In this document: positions 34,306 through 44,500 of the stretch, piece after piece
Position numbering within the stretch: position 1 is the stretch's first letter
Layout: every line of letters begins with the position of its first letter
Origin: Aggregatimonas sangjinii
GTDB lineage: Bacteria > Bacteroidota > Bacteroidia > Flavobacteriales > Flavobacteriaceae
Assembly (NCBI RefSeq): GCF_005943945.1
Contig: NZ_CP040710.1
Span: forward strand, 755,001-819,000
Direction: 5' to 3'
Length of the DNA stretch: 64,000 nt
Position numbers and translations under genes: made by a program
Notes under the pieces: generated by a model
Databases searched by the model: none
What the model was told of the DNA's origin: nothing
Seen by the model: only the letters and a program-made list of their open reading frames with translations

Positions 34306-36142
34306 TGAAAAAAATATTGAAAGTTGTGCCTTTTCCGACCTCACTGGTCGCGGTAACTTTACCGTTCATGGCTTCAATTTGATTTTTTGTAATATATAAT
34401 CCGATTCCGCGAGCATCAGGGTTGCTATGAAAAGTTTTGTACATTCCGAAAAGCTTTTCGCCGTGTTTTTTCAGGTCTATCCCCAAACCATTATCCTTTA
34501 TTGACAATACCGTGGAGTTTTTGCTTTTTATGACCCATAGTTCTATGACCGGATCTCGGGTCGGCTCTTTGTATTTGATGCCATTGGTAATAAAGTTCAT
34601 CAAGATACTGTCGAGATAAGCGGGTATGACCGAAACGCTCACTTCGTCGGAAACCCTGTTAATTACCTTAGCATTGTTATTTTGCAGAAAAGCGGAAAGA
34701 TTTTCACCTATTTTTTCTATTCTATCACGCAGTACGACAGGCGTTTTGTTTAAACTGGTATTGGTATTGATAGAAACGACGTCATTCAAATTTTCCAAAG
34801 TCTCCAAAAGATTGTCAGAAGCCGTGACCAACATTGATAAGATGCTTTTGCGCTCCTCGGCATCTTTCTCGCTTTCAAGAAAACCTAAAAGCATCGAAAA
34901 ATTCGCGGAGTGGGATCGAAGGTTGTGCGAAACGATATGGGCAAAATTAATCAGTTTATTGTTTTGCTCTGTGGTTACTTTCATGAGGTTCTTAAGATCT
35001 TCCTCTTTCTGTTTCAATTCTGTAATATCCATACTGATACCCACTAGACCGGTAACCGCGTTATCAATATCAAATAACGGTATTTTTGATGTCAAAAAGG
35101 TGGTTGATGTACCATCTTCTTTTACAGAAGTCGTTTCTTGGCCGATCATTGGAGTGCGCGAATCCATAACGGCTAAATCCTCGTTTCTCGAAATTTGGGC
35201 ATGCTCTTTGGGATACAGATCAAAATCATCCTTTCCCAACAGGGATTCAGGACCGTCTACACCAAGGTAATCGCACTCGGCCTTATTGACCAATACTTTT
35301 TTAGAATCCAAATCCTTTATAAACACGTTTAAGGGAAGATTGTCCAGGACTGTTTTGAGAAGACGCTCATTCTTGCTTACCTCTATACTAGTTGTTACTT
35401 GCGAATCAATGTCTTGAAAAGTACCGAATATGCTAACTACTTCACCATTTTTGTAAAGTGGTTTTCCTGCTGCAATGATCCACTTTTCTTTTCCCGTTGC
35501 CGTAATTATCTGCAACTTTTCATTCCATTCGGTACCCTTGGTGATGGCGTTCGAAACGGCCAGCGAAATGGTGTTTCTCGAGTGTCCTTGTTTGTAGAAT
35601 TCAATTCCGGTCTCCACGTTTGGCACAAAATCCAAAGGTACTTCATGAATGGTCTTGGTCATATCGCACCACGTGACCTCGTTGGTCGCAAGGTCGAAAA
35701 TCCAGCTACCTATTTTAGCGATTTCCGATTTTTCTTTTAAAAGACTCTGCAATAAGATAAAGTCTTTTTCTTTTTGTCGTATTTGGCTAACATCTTTGGT
35801 ATTGATGATGATTCCAATAATATCCTCTTCATCGTTATACCACGGTATCAAATCCCATTCGAACCATTTTTTATTATCGTGTGAATCGTTGAAAGATTTG
35901 GTAAAGCTATCGTAGACCTTGCCTGCTAAACAGTCTTTGATTCTTCTGCGCCATGTGGTATCGGTTTCTTTGAAAATCTCGTAAATGTTTTTACCGAATA
36001 TGGTATTCAAATTCAGTTCGAAGTCGTTGATCCATCGATCGGAAGCATGCAAAAGCCTTAACTTTTTGTCAAAAAAAGCAGTAGAAGTCGGTAGTTGTTT
36101 TACCAAATAATTACTTTGATATTCTTTTACTTTTTTGGGCAC
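34292..36142 (-). CDS. Cytoplasmic multi-PAS sensor histidine kinase
   Basis: 616 residues without clear membrane helices. PAS-like domains lie at about 15-120, 145-255 and 265-380 (the last with the marker YLGVDGPESLLGKDDFDLYP). The HisKA-like domain has phospho-acceptor His406 in IVSHNLRSHSANFS, a variant HNLRS box rather than HELRTP. The ATPase domain has N box NFITNGIKYK, G1 DNGLGIDLKKHGEKLFGMY and G2 ARGIGLYITK. The start is GTG at 36142; no in-frame ATG lies near. It overlaps the response regulator by 14 bp. Confidence 0.9.
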   Translation of the reverse strand: MPKKVKEYQSNYLVKQLPTSTAFFDKKLRLLHASDRWINDFELNLNTIFGKNIYEIFKETDTTWRRRIKDCLAGKVYDSFTKSFNDSHDNKKWFEWDLIPWYNDEEDIIGIIINTKDVSQIRQKEKDFILLQSLLKEKSEIAKIGSWIFDLATNEVTWCDMTKTIHEVPLDFVPNVETGIEFYKQGHSRNTISLAVSNAITKGTEWNEKLQIITATGKEKWIIAAGKPLYKNGEVVSIFGTFQDIDSQVTTSIEVSKNERLLKTVLDNLPLNVFIKDLDSKKVLVNKAECDYLGVDGPESLLGKDDFDLYPKEHAQISRNEDLAVMDSRTPMIGQETTSVKEDGTSTTFLTSKIPLFDIDNAVTGLVGISMDITELKQKEEDLKNLMKVTTEQNNKLINFAHIVSHNLRSHSANFSMLLGFLESEKDAEERKSILSMLVTASDNLLETLENLNDVVSINTNTSLNKTPVVLRDRIEKIGENLSAFLQNNNAKVINRVSDEVSVSVIPAYLDSILMNFITNGIKYKEPTRDPVIELWVIKSKNSTVLSIKDNGLGIDLKKHGEKLFGMYKTFHSNPDARGIGLYITKNQIEAMNGKVTATSEVGKGTTFNIFFNEND

Positions 36143-36315
36143 GATATCTTATTTTCTTACTAATCTAATAAGACAATACCCTCTAATAGTATTTTTGTTG
36201 TGAACTGCCTGAAACCAGTGGTGATGGCCTCTTAATTCGAGGTCTACATATTTAAAAAGAGATAATTCTTACAATTTAAAAAGGGCTAGGGGTAGAATGG
36301 TGTAGTTTGATTTTT

Positions 36316-36771
36316 TTAGGGAACACGAACAATCTCAGGTACCAAACCGGTGTAATCTCCACCATGTCGAATTACGTCCCGCACAATGGAAGAACTGATG
36401 AACGAAGTTCGGGAAGAAGTCAAAAGAAAAACGGTCTCGATTTCCGATAGACTCCTATTGGTATGTGCGATGGCTTTTTCAAACTCGAAATCCGCTGGAT
36501 TACGAAGTCCGCGAAGAATAAAATCGGCCTCTACTTTTTTACAGAAGTCTACGGTGAGCCCTTTGTAGGTCATGACTTTTATTTTTGATTCGTTCTTAAA
36601 AGTTTCAACGATAAATTGTTTTCGAACCTCCAGATCGAACATGTATTTTTTTTCCGCGTTTATTCCGATAGCGATAACCAGTTCGTCAAACAAGGTGATT
36701 CCACGTTTGATTATATCGTAATGACCCAGTGTAAGGGGGTCAAAAGAACCTGGAAAGATTGCACGTTTCAT
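36316..36771 (-). CDS. coaD: Phosphopantetheine adenylyltransferase
   Basis: 151 residues; fourth step of CoA synthesis, adding AMP to 4'-phosphopantetheine. N-terminal PGSFDPLTLGH at 7-17 holds the nucleotidyl-transfer His site, and LRGLRNPADFEFE and SSSIVRDVIRHGGD are characteristic. It starts 41 bp after ddl ends, both on the minus strand, so they are probably one operon. Confidence 0.97.
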   Translation of the reverse strand: MKRAIFPGSFDPLTLGHYDIIKRGITLFDELVIAIGINAEKKYMFDLEVRKQFIVETFKNESKIKVMTYKGLTVDFCKKVEADFILRGLRNPADFEFEKAIAHTNRSLSEIETVFLLTSSRTSFISSSIVRDVIRHGGDYTGLVPEIVRVP

Positions 36772-36812
36772 CGGATGAAGTTTTATTCACTGTGGTTAAA
36801 TGTAAGCTTTTT

Positions 36813-37787
36813 CTATCGTAAGGCCTCTATGATGGCACTTTCAAAGAGCGCCGAGAGTCCGATACCAGCTACCTTGGCCTGCTGCGGTAAAATACTTTCG
36901 GTGGTAAGGCCGGGGGTGGTATTCATTTCCAACATAAAAGGTTCGCCGTTCATAAAAATAAATTCGCTTCTTGAATAGCCCTTCATCTTTAAGATATCAT
37001 AAGCCCGTTTGGCCAGTTCGCTCACTCGCTTTTGTTCCTTATCCGATATTCTGGCTGGCGTAATTTCCTTTGATTTACCTTGATACTTGGCCTCATAATC
37101 GAAAAAATCATTTTCGCTCACAATTTCCGTGATCGGTAGTACTTTGGTCTCACCTTTGTATTTGATTACCCCGACAGATACTTCGGTACCATCTAGGAAT
37201 GCCTCTATAATGATTTCATCATCTTCCTTGTAGGCATTGGCTATGGCACCTTTCAACGCATCTTTTTGGTATACTTTTGATATACCGAAGCTGCTACCGG
37301 CTTTGTTAGCCTTAACAAAACAAGGTAATCCTACTTTTTCGATAATCGCGTCCTCATCTATGGCATCCCCCAAATTCAAATAGTAAGAGGCCGCACACTT
37401 GATACCGTAGGGTTTCAGCACACTGAGTAAATCCCTTTTATTAAAGGTCAGCGCGGATTGATAATAGTCGCAAGAGGTCTGTGGAATTTGTAATAATTCG
37501 AAATAGGATTGCATCAAACCATCTTCTCCGGGAGTTCCGTGAATTGCATTGAAAACGCAATCAAAATAAATCGTGCTTCCGGCAAGGGGTATCGAAAAGT
37601 CGGCCTTGTTTATGGGGTGCTCTTGGTCATTGGCATCTACATACACCCATTTGCTTTTTAGAATATGAATTCGATAGGTGTTGTATTTTTCTTTGTCGAG
37701 GTATTCATAAACAACATTACCGCTCTTTAATGAGATTTCATACTCACTAGAATAACCGCCCATGATAATGGCAATATTTTTCTTCAT
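36813..37787 (-). CDS. ddl: D-alanine--D-alanine ligase
   Basis: 324-residue ATP-grasp ligase that forms D-Ala-D-Ala for peptidoglycan. GYSSEYEISLKSG at the N-terminus, HGTPGEDGLMQSYFEL for substrate binding, KANKAGSSFGISKV for ATP, and the metal site EMNTTPGLT are all present. The C-terminal end contains QQAKVAGIGLSALFESAI. Divergent from the PASTA gene with 87 bp between starts; coaD follows on the same strand. Confidence 0.96.
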   Translation of the reverse strand: MKKNIAIIMGGYSSEYEISLKSGNVVYEYLDKEKYNTYRIHILKSKWVYVDANDQEHPINKADFSIPLAGSTIYFDCVFNAIHGTPGEDGLMQSYFELLQIPQTSCDYYQSALTFNKRDLLSVLKPYGIKCAASYYLNLGDAIDEDAIIEKVGLPCFVKANKAGSSFGISKVYQKDALKGAIANAYKEDDEIIIEAFLDGTEVSVGVIKYKGETKVLPITEIVSENDFFDYEAKYQGKSKEITPARISDKEQKRVSELAKRAYDILKMKGYSRSEFIFMNGEPFMLEMNTTPGLTTESILPQQAKVAGIGLSALFESAIIEALR

Positions 37788-37847
37788 CTTACGCTTTAAT
37801 TAAACCGATAATGCGCTTCAAAGTAAAGAAAAAAGCCATCGGTTTCC

Positions 37848-37855
37848 TATATTTG
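37848..37855 (+). promoter_or_regulatory. Promoter -7 element of the PASTA-rluD unit
   Basis: TATATTTG is a perfect TAnnTTTG box 19 bases before the ATG at 37875. No TTG at the right -33 spacing is seen. Confidence 0.55.
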
Positions 37856-37874
37856 CCATACTCAAATCAACCCA

Positions 37875-38465
37875 ATGAGAAATTTTTTCAATTTTTTGAA
37901 GAGTAGAACTTTTCTGATTCAACTCGTGCTCGCATTTTTGGTTTCGGTAGCTTTGGTGTTTGCTATACTGCAGTGGCTCAAAAGTTCGACCAATCATGGG
38001 GAGTTTGTAGAAGTACCGGACTTTGCCAAAATGTCGGTACCCGATATGCGCGTGGCGATTGAAGAATCCGGATTGCGATATGAGGTGCTGGATTCTGCCA
38101 ATTACAATCCTGATTATCCTCGATTTTCGATAATAGAACAGAATCCTCTTGCCGGTAAGAAAGTAAAGGAAAACAGAAAAATTTATTTTACGGTAAATCC
38201 ATCTGGTTATAAAAAGGTTAGCGTTCCCGACATTATTCAGAATTCGGCCCGAAATGCCAAATCAAAATTAAGGGCGGTGGGGCTAGATGTGCAACGCGTC
38301 ACCTATATTGACCAAATCGGAAAGGATATGGTCTATTACGTAAAGTATAAGGGCAAAAACATTTCTCCAGGCGCCAAGTTACCCAAAACATCCAAAGTAG
38401 AGCTAGTATGCGGCAACGGTAATCGTACCGAGCGCTCCGAAATCAAGGAAGATTCGGAAGACTAA
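37875..38465 (+). CDS. PASTA domain membrane protein
   Basis: 196 residues: a short basic N-terminus, one membrane helix at about 14-34 (FLIQLVLAFLVSVALVFAILQ), then two PASTA domains (about 42-112 and 115-185). The PASTA pattern shows as VEVPDFAKMSVPDMRVAIEE and VSVPDIIQNSARNAKSKLRA. PASTA domains bind peptidoglycan fragments. Here no kinase or transpeptidase domain is attached. Its position opposite ddl and before rluD is conserved in flavobacteria. It is likely co-transcribed with the next gene. Confidence 0.88.
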   Translation: MRNFFNFLKSRTFLIQLVLAFLVSVALVFAILQWLKSSTNHGEFVEVPDFAKMSVPDMRVAIEESGLRYEVLDSANYNPDYPRFSIIEQNPLAGKKVKENRKIYFTVNPSGYKKVSVPDIIQNSARNAKSKLRAVGLDVQRVTYIDQIGKDMVYYVKYKGKNISPGAKLPKTSKVELVCGNGNRTERSEIKEDSED

Positions 38466-38541
38466 GGTTTTTACTTTTCGCAGCCTGATTTTTTCAATCC
38501 GAAACGTGGTTTTTGAAACACATTTCTAACACAGTCTCCAA

Positions 38542-39576
38542 ATGAATGCTGCTACCCCGAATGATGGCGCAAGGTCCAACGAGGGCGAGCTTTATGAACA
38601 CCATAAAATTATTGCCGCTAAAGGACAAGAGCCTTTACGTGTAGATAAGTTTTTGATGAATTTTATCGAATATGCCACTCGTAACAAAATTCAGCAATCC
38701 GCCAAAGGGGGACATATTTGGGTGAACGGTGCCGTCGTTAAACAGAATTATAAGGTTAAAGCAGGGGACGAGGTAAAAGTGCTTTTTGAACACCCGCCCC
38801 ATGAGTTTTTGTTGGTGGCGGAAGATATTCCGTTAAGCATTGTTTATGAGGATGATGCCTTATTGGTGGTAGATAAACCTGCTGGTATGGTGGTGCATCC
38901 CGGCCACGGGAATTACTCGGGAACGCTGATCAATGCGTTATTGCACCATATCAAAGATCTTCCCGTAAATAGTGATGATAGACCTGGCTTGGTACATCGT
39001 ATCGACAAGGACACCTCGGGGCTTTTAGTGGTAGCAAAAACTGAAACCGCTATGACGCATCTAGCAAAACAGTTCTTCAATAAAACGAGCGAACGGGAGT
39101 ATGTGGCTTTGGTCTGGGGTAATGTAGAAGATGATACGGGAACTATAGAAGGCCATTTGGCGCGTCATCCGAAAAACCGGTTGCAGATGACCGTATTTCC
39201 GGACGGAGATCAGGGCAAAGAGGCGGTTACCCATTACAAGGTCCTGGAGCGGCTTGGTTATGTAACCCTGGTATCTTGCCGGCTCGAAACCGGTCGTACG
39301 CACCAGATTCGAGTGCATATGAAATATATTGGGCATACCCTCTTTAACGACGAACGCTACGGGGGCGACAGAATTCTTAAAGGAACGACCTTCACCAAAT
39401 ACAAACAATTTGTAGAGAATGCGTTTAAGATTTTGCCAAGGCAGGCGTTACATGCCAAGACCTTAGGCTTTATTCATCCGGTTAGCGGAAAGCAGATGCA
39501 ATTCGATTCGGAAATTCCAAAAGACATGGCCGACTGCATCGAAAAATGGAAAGAGTACTCCAAACACAGCCAATAG
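38542..39576 (+). CDS. rluD: RluA/RluD family 23S rRNA pseudouridine synthase
   Basis: 344 residues. An N-terminal S4 RNA-binding domain (about 32-92) precedes the catalytic domain. The catalytic Asp155 lies in HRIDKDTSGLL. Further motifs RLETGRTHQIRVHMK and LFNDERYGG are typical. It isomerises uridines, probably 1911, 1915 and 1917 of 23S rRNA if it is the RluD ortholog. The symbol is given from the S4 domain and best family fit, not proven. It starts 76 bp after the PASTA gene. Confidence 0.88.
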   Translation: MNAATPNDGARSNEGELYEHHKIIAAKGQEPLRVDKFLMNFIEYATRNKIQQSAKGGHIWVNGAVVKQNYKVKAGDEVKVLFEHPPHEFLLVAEDIPLSIVYEDDALLVVDKPAGMVVHPGHGNYSGTLINALLHHIKDLPVNSDDRPGLVHRIDKDTSGLLVVAKTETAMTHLAKQFFNKTSEREYVALVWGNVEDDTGTIEGHLARHPKNRLQMTVFPDGDQGKEAVTHYKVLERLGYVTLVSCRLETGRTHQIRVHMKYIGHTLFNDERYGGDRILKGTTFTKYKQFVENAFKILPRQALHAKTLGFIHPVSGKQMQFDSEIPKDMADCIEKWKEYSKHSQ

Positions 39577-39673
39577 CCCATAAAATTTACCAATAGCACC
39601 ATCAAAAACAACTTTCTCGGGCTGTAGGCTATCACGAAATTCCTTGTTATTTTAGGAAAATTAATGCGATAAA

Positions 39674-40435
39674 ATGAAAATTGTAATATCACCGGCAAAA
39701 TCTTTGGATTTTGAGAGCGAGTATCCCCGTATAGCACATACGCAAGCTTCCTTTTTGGAAGAGTCCGCCAAATTGAACAAGGTCTTGGCTAAAAAAAAGC
39801 CTAAAGCCCTTTCCGACCTTATGGGAATTTCCGATAATCTTGCGCAGTTGAACTGGGAGAGAAATCAGCAATTCTCATTGCCCTTTACTCCTAAAAACGC
39901 CCGCCCTGCGGTGTACGCGTTTAACGGAGACGTATATCAGGGCCTTGATGCGTACACCCTAGCGTCGCAAAAAATAAAGATTTTACAGGATACCCTGCGT
40001 ATTCTTTCAGGACTGTACGGTCTGTTGAAACCCATGGATCTTATACAGCCCTATCGTCTGGAAATGGGTACGAAACTAAAGGTCGGTCGTGCCAACACTC
40101 TCTATGATTTTTGGAAGAAAAAAATCACGAATCAATTGAACGCCGAATTACAGGATGATGAACTTTTCATCAATTTGGCCAGTAACGAATATTTTAAGGC
40201 TATCGACGAAGAAGTACTAAAAGTGCCCGTAGTTACTCCCATTTTTAAGGATTGGAAGGGTGATAACCTCAAAGTCATCAGTTTTTTCGCGAAAAAGGCG
40301 AGAGGATCAATGGTACGTTATATTGTCGATTCCGGTGCGAAGACCTTAGCCGATGTAAAAGGCTTCAATTTGGATGATTACGAATTTAGCCCAAACCATA
40401 CCACCAAGGAAAACGAACCCGTGTTCGTTCGATAA
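39674..40435 (+). CDS. yaaA: Peroxide stress protein YaaA
   Basis: 253 residues of the YaaA/DUF328 family. [18 protein letters not shown] at the start, [34 protein letters not shown] and the C-terminal [11 protein letters not shown] are all family motifs. In E. coli YaaA lowers free iron during peroxide stress. Cytosolic. It is separated from rluD by 97 bp. Confidence 0.95.
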   Translation: MKIVISPAKSLDFESEYPRIAHTQASFLEESAKLNKVLAKKKPKALSDLMGISDNLAQLNWERNQQFSLPFTPKNARPAVYAFNGDVYQGLDAYTLASQKIKILQDTLRILSGLYGLLKPMDLIQPYRLEMGTKLKVGRANTLYDFWKKKITNQLNAELQDDELFINLASNEYFKAIDEEVLKVPVVTPIFKDWKGDNLKVISFFAKKARGSMVRYIVDSGAKTLADVKGFNLDDYEFSPNHTTKENEPVFVR

Positions 40436-40489
40436 TATTTGTCTCATCCAAACGTTTTACTAGTATCGCTTTCCTTTAAACCCGATACT

Positions 40490-40855
40490 ATGAAAAAGCA
40501 TATCCATTTAATTGTAGTGTTGTTCATATGCTTGATCGGCTGCACGGATCGTGACGATAACGTATCCGCCGTGAATATTCGAGTAAAAAATAACAACGCC
40601 TTTACATATGATATGGTGCAGGTGGGTGGTGCAACCCAAATTCATGAGAACGTGTCCGCCGGAAGTTTTTCGGACTATTTGGAATATGAGGAAGCTTACC
40701 GCTATGCGTTTATAGAAATCGACACCGCTGGTACCAAATACATCCTACAACCTATTGATTTTGTTGGTGAAACACCTCTTTCCCCAGGCTTTTACACCTA
40801 TGCCTTAGAATTGAGCCCAGAAGGTGCTATCACATTGGATTTCAGTTCAGACTAA
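40490..40855 (+). CDS. Hypothetical lipoprotein
   Basis: 121 residues. Lipobox LIGC gives a lipid-modified Cys at about 17 after a signal (HIHLIVVLFICLIGC). The following TDRDDN is acidic, as in surface lipoproteins. The mature domain is beta-rich (FTYDMVQVGGATQIHENV, GFYTYALEL). No domain recognised. The ATG at 40490 starts the signal exactly. It lies 54 bp after yaaA and converges with the bTHX gene. Confidence 0.75.
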   Translation: MKKHIHLIVVLFICLIGCTDRDDNVSAVNIRVKNNNAFTYDMVQVGGATQIHENVSAGSFSDYLEYEEAYRYAFIEIDTAGTKYILQPIDFVGETPLSPGFYTYALELSPEGAITLDFSSD

Positions 40856-40880
40856 TTGTCAAAAGCTATAAGTCATAACC

Positions 40881-41009
40881 CTATTTCTTGGTCTTGATAC
40901 TAACGCGTTCCTCGGCCGTTGGCCTCTTCTTAATTTTTCGTTTCCTTCTAGTACCATAGGTGCCATTTACGATTTTACCGCGTTTCGATTTTTTATCTCC
41001 TTTTCCCAT
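40881..41009 (-). CDS. Ribosomal small subunit protein bTHX
   Basis: A 42-residue, very basic protein, MGKGDKKSKRGKIVNGTYG at its N-terminus, then RRKRKIKKRP and a short tail ending IKTKK. It is the bTHX/Thx protein that binds the head of the 30S subunit in Bacteroidetes and Thermus. ATG at 41009 and TAG at 40881-40883. It is short enough to be missed by standard gene finding. It converges with the lipoprotein gene 25 bp away. Confidence 0.9.
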   Translation of the reverse strand: MGKGDKKSKRGKIVNGTYGTRRKRKIKKRPTAEERVSIKTKK

Positions 41010-41517
41010 ACCTTATAGTTTTATTATCATCCCGATGCTGCGGGAATCGATTTGCTTCTAATGTTTAATGATGCCGCGACGGGCGGGGATAATTGATTTC
41101 CAGTCTCTTTCAGCCAGCTTCGTCCTACTATTTTGAGTGTCAACCGGCAGAATAACGTACTTGTGCGTACATACGTAAAACCGTTTTTAGGACGCACCTG
41201 GCTATTAAAAACGCCGATACTCCATTTTCAACAATTTTAGCACTAAATGTAGCCTTTATTTTGCCAATATCAGCTTGTATTTTCATTCATCTTTATTAGT
41301 TTCCCTATAGCGGTATTTGGCTTCAAAAAGACTATTTTAATATACGCTTTTTACTATAAAATATCAAATCACAAAAGCCAACGGTTTATGCTAGAACGAT
41401 GGATATTTATTGGTTTTAAAACACCAAAAAGTATCAATGTTCATATAGGGGACTTGTATACTAAAATTTTTTAAGGAAGTTGAAAAGCATTCGAGCGGCT
41501 ATCCCCGGCAAAATGGG
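41010..41517. other. Non-coding gap between bTHX and pyruvate carboxylase
   Basis: Five hundred bases with no supported gene. It holds a small hairpin TCCCG-ATGCTG-CGGGA at 41030-41045 in the bTHX leader, and a segment GGCGGGGATAATTG near 41085. The latter resembles a sequence near 55236 upstream of trpB (CGGGGATAATTTG). The part from about 41200 on is AT-rich. The pyc promoter box follows at 41518. I see nothing else. Confidence 0.5.
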
Positions 41518-41525
41518 TAAGTTTG
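41518..41525 (+). promoter_or_regulatory. Promoter -7 element of pyc
   Basis: TAAGTTTG, a perfect TAnnTTTG box, 43 bases before the pyc ATG. The nearest upstream TTG is 35 bases away, so no good -33 is seen. Confidence 0.45.
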
Positions 41526-41568
41526 TTGGTAGCGATCCAAAAGCGAATAGAATTAATTGAAATACATA

Positions 41569-44500
41569 ATGAAGACAAAAAAGGTATTAGTTGCGAATAG
41601 AGGGGAAATAGCCATTCGGGTTTTTAGAGCCTGTGTGGAAATCGGACTCAAGACAGTCGGAATCTATACCTATGAAGACCGATACTCCTTGCATCGGTAT
41701 AAGGCCGATGAAAGCTACCAAATCGGCAAAGCCAACGAGCCGTTGAAACCCTATCTCGATATTGGCGCGATTATCAAAGTGGCAAAGGATAACGGCGTTG
41801 ATGCGATTCATCCGGGTTATGGTTTTCTTTCGGAAAATGCCGACTTTGCTCAAGAATGCGAAGCGAACGGAATTATTTTTATCGGTCCGAAGGTTTCGGT
41901 TCTAAGAGCTTTGGGCGATAAAATCACAGCGAAGGCTGTGGCCGTGGCCAACAATGTGCCCATCATCAGGAGTAGCGAAAAAAAATTAACGAACGTCAAG
42001 ATCGCAGTCTCCGAAGCAGAAAAAATCGGGTATCCTCTAATGTTAAAAGCAGCTTCTGGTGGCGGTGGACGCGGTATGCGGGTCATTCGTACCGAGGAAG
42101 AGCTGCGAAAAGGTTTTCCCGAGGCACGAAGAGAGTCGCTGAACGCCTTTGGTGATGACACTGTTTTTCTTGAGAAATTCGTCGAGAACCCAAAGCATAT
42201 CGAAATCCAGATCGTTGCCGATACCCATGGCAATATGGTGCATTTGTACGAACGGGATTGTTCGGTGCAACGTCGGTATCAAAAGGTCATTGAATTCGCT
42301 CCCTCCATAGGCCTTCCACAAGAGACGAAGGAGAGCATGTACCAATATGCCTTGGCCATATGCAAAGCGGTCGATTACAACAATATCGGTACGGTCGAAT
42401 TTTTGGTCGATGAAGATGGAAGCATTTATTTTATCGAGGTGAATCCGAGAATACAGGTAGAACATACGGTTACCGAAATGGTGACCAATATCGATTTGGT
42501 GAAAGCACAACTCTTTATAGCAGGTGGTTATAAGTTATCCGATAAACAAATTAAAATAGCCGATCAGGCCGCCGTAAAGGTTACGGGTTATGCGCTGCAG
42601 TGTAGAATCACCACGGAAGACCCCTCGAAAGACTTTAAACCTGATTATGGTACGATAACGACCTATCGTAGCGCATCCGGGTTTGGAATTCGGTTGGATG
42701 CCGGCAGTATTTACCAAGGGGTGAGTATTTCTCCTTTTTTCGATTCGATGCTTGTTAAGGTGTCGGCATTGAGTCGTACTTTGGATGGATCTTGTCGCAA
42801 AATGCGTCGGGCCTTGGCCGAATTTAGGATTCGGGGCGTGGAAACCAACATGGCGTTCTTAAATAATATTCTAAAACACCCCACTTTTCGTGAAGGCAAG
42901 GTGACGGTCAATTTCATCAAGAACGAACCTTCCTTGTTCGAATTTGCCGAACCACGAAACAGGGCCAATAAACTGGTACAGTATTTAGGCGAGGTCATCG
43001 TAAACGGTAATCCCGATGTAAAAACGATAGACCCGAACAAAAAATTCCCAAAGCCCGTCGTACCCACTTATTCAGGCGATGATACCTATCCAGAGGGCAC
43101 CAAAGACCTGCTCACGAAATTGGGTCCGGAGAAATTCTCACAATGGCTAAAGAACGAAAAGAAGATACACTATACCGATACCACGATGCGCGATGCACAT
43201 CAGAGCTTGTTGGCCACGCGTATGCGAACGACGGACATGATGAAGGTCGCAGATACCTATGCTAAGAATTTCCCCGAAATTTTCAGTATGGAGGTTTGGG
43301 GCGGTGCTACTTTCGACGTATGCCTTCGCTTCCTTCAGGAAAATCCGTGGGAAAGACTGCAATTACTACGCGATGCAATGCCCAATGTACTATTGCAAAT
43401 GTTGATTCGCGGATCAAATGGGGTAGGATATACCGCTTATCCCGATAATTTGATCGCGAAATTCGTAGAGCAATCATGGGAAACCGGGGTCGATGTTTTT
43501 AGGATTTTCGATTCCCTCAATTGGATGAAATCCTTGGCGCCTTGTATCGAACATGTTCGAAAACGCACGAAGGGGCTGGCCGAAGGGTCGCTTTGTTATA
43601 CAGGTGATATCCTTGATCCAAAAAAGACCAAGTATGACTTAAAATATTATGTACAGTTGGCAAAGGATATCGAAAACGCCGGTGCCCATATTTTAGGTGT
43701 CAAGGATATGGCCGGGCTCTTAAAGCCTCAAGCGGCATATGAACTGATTTCGGCCTTGAAGTCAGAGGTGAATATCCCGATTCATCTGCACACGCATGAT
43801 ACTTCTTCCATTCAGGCGGCCATGTACTTGAAAGCCATCGAAGCAGGGGTAGATGTGGTTGACGTTGCCCTAGGCGGACTTTCCGGTCTTACCTCACAGC
43901 CAAATTTCAACTCCGTACTGGAGATGATGAAATTCAACGAACGCGAAAACCCATTGGATACCGAAAAACTGGCCGAGTATTCCAACTATTGGGAGACCGT
44001 GCGCAATTACTATTATCCTTTTGAATCTGGACTAAAAGCGGGTTCTGGAGAAGTATATAGCCATGAAATTCCGGGCGGGCAATATTCCAATTTAAAAGGG
44101 CAGGCCATTGCATTGGGCTTAGAGGAAAAATTTCCGGAGGTTACGAAAATGTACGGCGAGGTAAACCAGCTTTTCGGTAATATCGTAAAGGTTACCCCGA
44201 GTTCGAAGGTAGTCGGCGACATGGCGCAATACCTTATCAGTAATGGTCTTACGACCGAAGATGTTTTGCAAAAGGGCGACACTATATCGTTCCCGCAGTC
44301 CGTCATCAGTTTTTTCAAGGGCGATTTGGGGCAACCCGTTGGAGGATTCCCCAAAAAGCTTCAAAAAATCGTCCTAAAGGATGAAAAACCATATAAGAAC
44401 CGTCCCAACGCACATTTGGAACCGGTAGACTTCGAAAAGGAATTTCCCGCCTTCAAGAGAAAGTTCAGACAGGGAATGGGCCGTGAGCTGAAGATCACCG

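Noticed and set aside
34626-35270. Plus-strand frame of 214 codons inside the PAS kinase gene.
   Set aside because: Ser/Leu-rich antisense translation of a clear kinase; no independent start signal.
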